This document shows, in pieces, positions 60,153 through 64,000 of a DNA stretch of 64,000 bases. The DNA is from Pyrenopolyporus hunteri (taxonomy: Eukaryota; Ascomycota; Sordariomycetes; Xylariales; Hypoxylaceae). The stretch's first letter is position 1. Every line of letters begins with the position of its first letter. Under the pieces are notes generated by a model. That model was not told where the DNA came from, made no database searches, and saw only the letters and a list, made by a program, of their open reading frames with translations. The stretch is taken from the NCBI GenBank assembly GCA_902806595.1, contig CADCXC010000011.1, positions 682,001 to 746,000 on the forward strand. Direction: 5' to 3'. The position numbers and the translations under genes were made by a program.

Positions 60153-60333
60153 TATAAATATTTAATTATATAATTTAAATTTTATTATATAAAATATAAA
60201 AACGATATTTACCGATTATTAAAGTTTAAAAAAATTAAATAACTTATAATATTTATGTTTTGTCTATAATTTGACTTCGTATAAACATTAACGGACTATG
60301 AACGTTATTAAAACGTAAAGCTAATAATATACA
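60153..60333. repeat. Right terminal repeat of the outer element, heavily mutated
   Basis: It is the partner of 48048-48228, with nearly every non-CpG C or G replaced by T or A. It ends ATATACA, and the sequence returns to normal base composition within 10 bp. Confidence 0.8.
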
Positions 60334-60392
60334 ATCTCAGCATGTAAGATCATATGTTATCCCTCGGGAACGCACGTCCGCCCTGAACTATA

Positions 60393-61431
60393 TCAGGTAT
60401 AAACAATACCTCCGTCAACAACCTGCGTTTGGCCGGTAATGAAATCACTATCGCTGCTAGCTAGGAAGCTAACCAGCTTTGCGACGTCCTCTGATTTACA
60501 GGTTCGCCCCAGAGCGGTGTTATCTTCGACCGCCTTTCTCATCGCCTGACCCTTTGGCCAACCCTTATCCTTACACACCTCAGCATCGATATACTCCCAC
60601 ATTTTCGTATCTACGATGCCGGGGGCGTAACAATTTGCTGTGATATGGTGTTTAGCGAGGTCCTTGGCGAAAATCTGCCCGAGGCCACTAACGGCCCATT
60701 TACTGGCATTATAGTTCGACAGCATGCTGAATGGCGTGAAAGCCACGATGGATGCAGCAGCTATAAGTTTACCAGGGCTGTCTGGCTTGCAGGTTCCTTG
60801 GCGAATCATTTGCGATGCCGCCTCGACGAAGCAGTTGTGCACTCCAATCACGTTGACGTCGAACATGTGTCTGCAGTCTTCCTCACTGACTTCGAGGAGA
60901 GGTTTTACCTGAGCGATCCCAGCGTTTGCCACCCTGAATTTTAATTATTATGAGAAATTGAATCGTGACGAGACGCCTCTGCAGGAGGAAAGATACGACG
61001 AATGCAATCCTGGATCGAAAGCATGCGGATTAGGAATGTAAGACTTACATAGTATTCAACGGCCCCAGTACATCGACACTCTTTTCAATCATCTTCTTCA
61101 CCTGATCCCGTTTCGACACATCAGCAACCCCCGTACACGCCTTCCTCCCGATTCCTTGTATCTCCTTTACGACATTGTCGCAAATGGCCTTGTTTGCGCT
61201 TATGTCGTTGACGCAGACGTTGTAACCATCCTCCGCGAGGCGCAACGCTATGGCCTTACCGATGCCCCTAGCGGAACCCGTCACGATAACACTCTTTCCG
61301 AGACTACTTTGGCGAGAAAGCGAGGAGTATCCAGACCGAAGCACGCGTTTTCCATGTGGAGAGCTATCACCGAGGATATGCGAGTTGAGGAAGCCAAAGC
61401 TCCGTGGTATTCTCCTGGTGAAAAGCGCCAT
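60393..61431 (-). CDS. Short-chain dehydrogenase/reductase (acetoin/diacetyl reductase type), possibly mitochondrial
   Basis: Coding: complement(join(60393..60933, 61049..61431)), 307 aa; the 115-bp intron rejoins the frame at NTMVANAGIAQ. The classical SDR fold is clear: cofactor loop VTGSARGIGKAIALRL, NAG motif in VANAGIA, catalytic Ser in IAAASIVAF, catalytic YxxxK in SNYNASKWAVSG, and AxGIVDTKMW after strand 6. An aspartate after strand 2 (CVNDISA) favours NAD(H). The closing GQTQVVDGGIVY is typical of acetoin or diol dehydrogenases. The first 45 residues are basic and Ser/Arg-rich without acids until late (MALFTRRIPRSFGFLNSHIL), which could be a mitochondrial targeting sequence. The gene starts only 60 bp from the retroelement edge but is intact. 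Confidence 0.9.
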
Positions 61432-62102
61432 CCGTGGCTACTTAGATATGGTAATTGACCTACTAGATAAACCGTCTTTCGTTGGTTTACTCGAACAAGA
61501 GAATAGACTGTTAGATAACATAACCTCACTCGAGCGGGGGAGCAGCATGCTTTATATGCGGGATTCAGAATCCAATCATGGGGAACTCAAGGTACCGGCA
61601 CAGTTAATATATCTCTAGTATTTCCTAATGTTCTGCGTATCGAGGCCATCTTAAAAGGTACCTGTGTACGTACTCATGGAGAGGGTTCCATTCGATCATG
61701 ATAATTGGTACCGGCGAGTGAGGGGTCGCCTCGGTCTCATCCATGTTGAATAGACGGTCATAACTAGCCAGTATCCATGCGAGGGACAGGGTCTGCTTCG
61801 AATGGTGCGGGCTCTACGGACGGTGGGTGAAAGTCGGGATAGGAATATACGGAAATGGATATAATTTAACGACCTAAATGAAGCTAATTCTTTTTGAATC
61901 CAGGTATCACTACTCATACACTTGGCCTCCCATAGGGCCACGCGTGGAATCCGTCTTCTTATACCTACAATTATCGTGAATATGTACTGTAACCCGAACT
62001 CCCCTCGTGTCCCCCATCCATTGACGTTACGACACGGGACCGCATACTGCTAGTCGACTTTCGCCCGAGGGAAGATGCGTGCTTCCAATCGCTCGGTCCG
62101 AC
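61432..62102. other. Intergenic region between SDR and SEC3
   Basis: A 671-bp region holding the SDR promoter and the SEC3 3' end. No additional gene is recognised. Confidence 0.5.
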
Positions 62103-64000
62103 CTACCGACCGGTGTTGGAGAAGGCGCTCTTCACGTCGGCGCGAGGCCACTCAAACAGTACGTCGCCGCTATAAACAGTCGTCGTAATTGTGGAAATTC
62201 GGACCTCGACATCTCCATAGAACTTCTCGCAATCGCGGAGGACCCTGTTGACTAAGCCACGACTCAGGCTTGGATCGTCTGCGTCGCCAAAATGTTTCTC
62301 GACTCGTTTCCGCAGTGATTCGATACCCTTGCGCACTTCGCGGCCATCGTAGCCGCTAAGCACTTTGTTGAACATACCCTTCGCGTTACTAGGTTGTGCG
62401 GCGACGATCGTGGGGCTTTTTCCTGTAGCAAGCTGCGTCTCGATATTTTCGAGGTATTCAAGCAATTTGCCCAGAGGTCGGCGCATAATCGCATTGATAT
62501 ACAGGCCCATATGTTCAGCCATTTCACTCGCCGCGGCCTCTTTCCAATCTTCCAATATTTCGAGCCCGTGAGTATCAAGCTCCTCGAGGAAGTGGTTCAT
62601 ATTCTCAATAAGCAGAATGTGGTAGTTGAGCGCTTCCTTGTCCTCCGGGTCGGCACCACTACTTGTGAGGGTAGCCGGGTTCTCGCGGGCGATGACCTTG
62701 AGGGAATCGAACATCGTCTTAATAATGCGGTCGTATTCCCTGTCTACGGTTCGCCTGACAGAAGAGTTTGTATCAACTGCAGATAGCATATTCTCCACGG
62801 CGCCTGAGAAGTGCGGGAAGACTCGCATGAAAGAAATAACGCCCTTGCGCTTGTTTATCTTAACCTTCGTTTCCTCGATTGCACGGATTTGACTCTCGAC
62901 AAACTTCGTGAAGCGAGACTCGAGGTTACCATGAAGTTTCTGTAACACGTTATTCAGGAAGTCTTGATTGGACTGTGCTATATCCGCGTGCTTGCGTTCA
63001 AGCGTCGCAAGGATACCAACCCCTTGTCTGTTTTTGGATTAGCCGGGTCGCGTTATATCTGGATTGATTTGGATTCAACACTTACAAGGGATCTTGTGAT
63101 AGTACCCAATCGATAGTGTTCTGCAAATCCTGTTCCAGGAACGAGAATATTGCCTCCATAGCCCGAGTAACTCTTCTAGCTAATTCACGGTCGGGCTCCA
63201 TGAGCCTGTGCCGCTTCAAATCACCGCCCCGCCGATCCCGTGGTTTGGTTGCCGCCACAAGATCCGGGAAGTCGGCTGTTTCCAGAGTAGTGGCGTGGAA
63301 AAAGTCGACGATAAAATTTTGCTCAATCTCTATAAGGGGTATGAGGTCGTCCATCATACCGGCGAATACCTCGTACGGAAGATTACGACCATCCGATATC
63401 TTGTCGAGGCTCGTCTTACTACCCTCACCAAGAGGGCCCCGTAAACTTCTAGCCAAATTCTGACTTCTTTTTACGGTGAGCTTCCTGGCCGCGGTCATCG
63501 TGCCCTCCTGCCGCCTCTCCACCTCAGCAGTGAAGAGAAGCTCGGCTTCATCTCCAGAAGGCTTCCTGGCGTTCCGCTTCCAGGATTCGATGATATCTTT
63601 AAACCTTGATTTGTATAGTGGTAGGTTTTTCTCCTGATAAACTTGTAGGCAGCGATTCCAACCTTCGAGGTCTACTTCCCTGGCATAAAGAACCAAGGGG
63701 CTATAGCGCCATAGCAAGTCTCGCCCGACGTCATGATGTCCGGGATCAACTTTCTTCGATAAAGCTCCATCGGCGGCATCTCTGATTTCCTGGGATGCTT
63801 TGTCGAATTGTCGAGACATGAAAGCAATGAATCGTTGTAGGAATGTTATGCTCTCCGAGCGATACATCTCCTTTTTCTCCTGTACAATCCGCATTTTACC
63901 GTAGTCGGTGTTCAGCGTAGAAAGTTGACCGCTAGCATCCTCGCTCTTCCGGAGCTCCGACCCGGCAGCGGAGGAGTCAATTTTCATCATCGCTTTGTAT
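62103..64000 (-). CDS. SEC3: Exocyst complex component Sec3, C-terminal part, runs off right edge
   Basis: Sec3 tethers secretory vesicles at the plasma membrane as an exocyst subunit and a landmark for polarised growth. Visible coding: complement(join(62103..63027, 63086..>64000)), about 613 residues, with one 58-bp intron rejoining DPLQGVGILATLERKH. The frame is open through position 64000, so the N-terminus, including the expected PIP2-binding PH-like domain, lies outside. Sec3 C-terminal landmarks: QEKKEMYRSESITFLQRFIA, WNRCLQVYQEKNLPLYKSRF, EQNFIVDFFH, NYHILLIENMNHFLEELD, and YINAIMRRPLGKLLEYLE with the closing EVRKGIESLRKRVEKHF. The secondary structure is almost wholly helical, as in other exocyst rods. 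The stop follows SAFSNTGR. The family name was chosen over Exo70 because of these landmarks; moderate-to-high certainty. Confidence 0.85.

Larger units (their letters stand above)
48048..60333. mobile_element. Outer LTR retrotransposon with a nested second element, RIP-degenerate
   Basis: A 12,286-bp block is bounded by direct terminal repeats of 181 bp (48048-48228 and 60153-60333) beginning TG (TA after mutation) and ending ACA, with the flanking 4-bp duplication ATCT. Removing the inner element (51963-58358) leaves about 5.9 kb, a normal size for a fungal Gypsy element. Apart from the first 300 bp the block is extremely AT-rich and has no open reading frame of note, as expected after RIP. 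A Ty3/Gypsy-type RNase H fragment next to the left repeat supports the class. Strand cannot be assigned with confidence for the outer element. Confidence 0.75.

Noticed and set aside
60393..61431. SDR gene as a tailoring enzyme of the RiPP-like locus
   Set aside because: It lies 12.5 kb away beyond the retroelements, has a possible mitochondrial targeting sequence and resembles metabolic acetoin-type reductases; nothing ties it to the cluster.

Overview
The window is nuclear DNA from a filamentous ascomycete (Pezizomycotina, most likely a Sordariomycete). The evidence is many short GT-AG introns of about 37-180 bp, CT-rich promoter tracts, fungal housekeeping proteins, a GH47 mannosidase, UstYa-type (DUF3328) proteins, and a long C:G-to-T:A mutated tract typical of repeat-induced point mutation (RIP). 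I cannot name the species.

Left part (1-19.7 kb) is conserved core genome: MED13/SSN2 (minus, runs off the left edge) divergent from ENP2/NOL10; a single-pass membrane protein; a 1,222-residue coiled-coil protein of unknown function; mitochondrial ribosomal protein bL33m; an FMN-binding split-barrel protein; a membrane-anchored spermidine-synthase-like protein; and RAD10/ERCC1. Middle part (19.7-41 kb): a 2.65-kb empty stretch, a secreted GH47 alpha-1,2-mannosidase, a relic gene with three in-frame stops, a GPI-anchored serine carboxypeptidase, fructose-1,6-bisphosphatase, a DUF1295 steroid-reductase-like membrane protein, an unknown protein, an amidohydrolase and a GNAT acetyltransferase.

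The accessory highlight is 41.1-47.9 kb, a compact candidate RiPP (dikaritin/ustiloxin-type) biosynthetic locus. It holds a secreted precursor with five 21-residue repeats, each headed by a Kex2 Lys-Arg site and carrying the same Asn-Ala-Tyr-Ile-Gly-Tyr-Gly core, plus three UstYa-family genes and a fourth, divergent membrane protein with two HxxHC motifs. UstYa-family proteins are the oxidative macrocyclases of this pathway class, so precursor and modifying enzymes sit together. No tyrosinase, methyltransferase or monooxygenase was found in the window.

The cluster ends about 200 bp from a 12.3-kb retroelement block (48.05-60.33 kb). An outer element has 181-bp terminal repeats and a 4-bp ATCT target duplication; an inner element with 262-bp repeats lies within it. 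Nearly the whole block is saturated with RIP-type mutations, with CpG strikingly spared. Ordinary genes resume at 60.39 kb with an SDR dehydrogenase and exocyst SEC3 (runs off the right edge).

Exon boundaries were set by hand from splice signals and reading frame and have not been tested against transcripts. Family assignments rest on recognised motifs, not on database searches.
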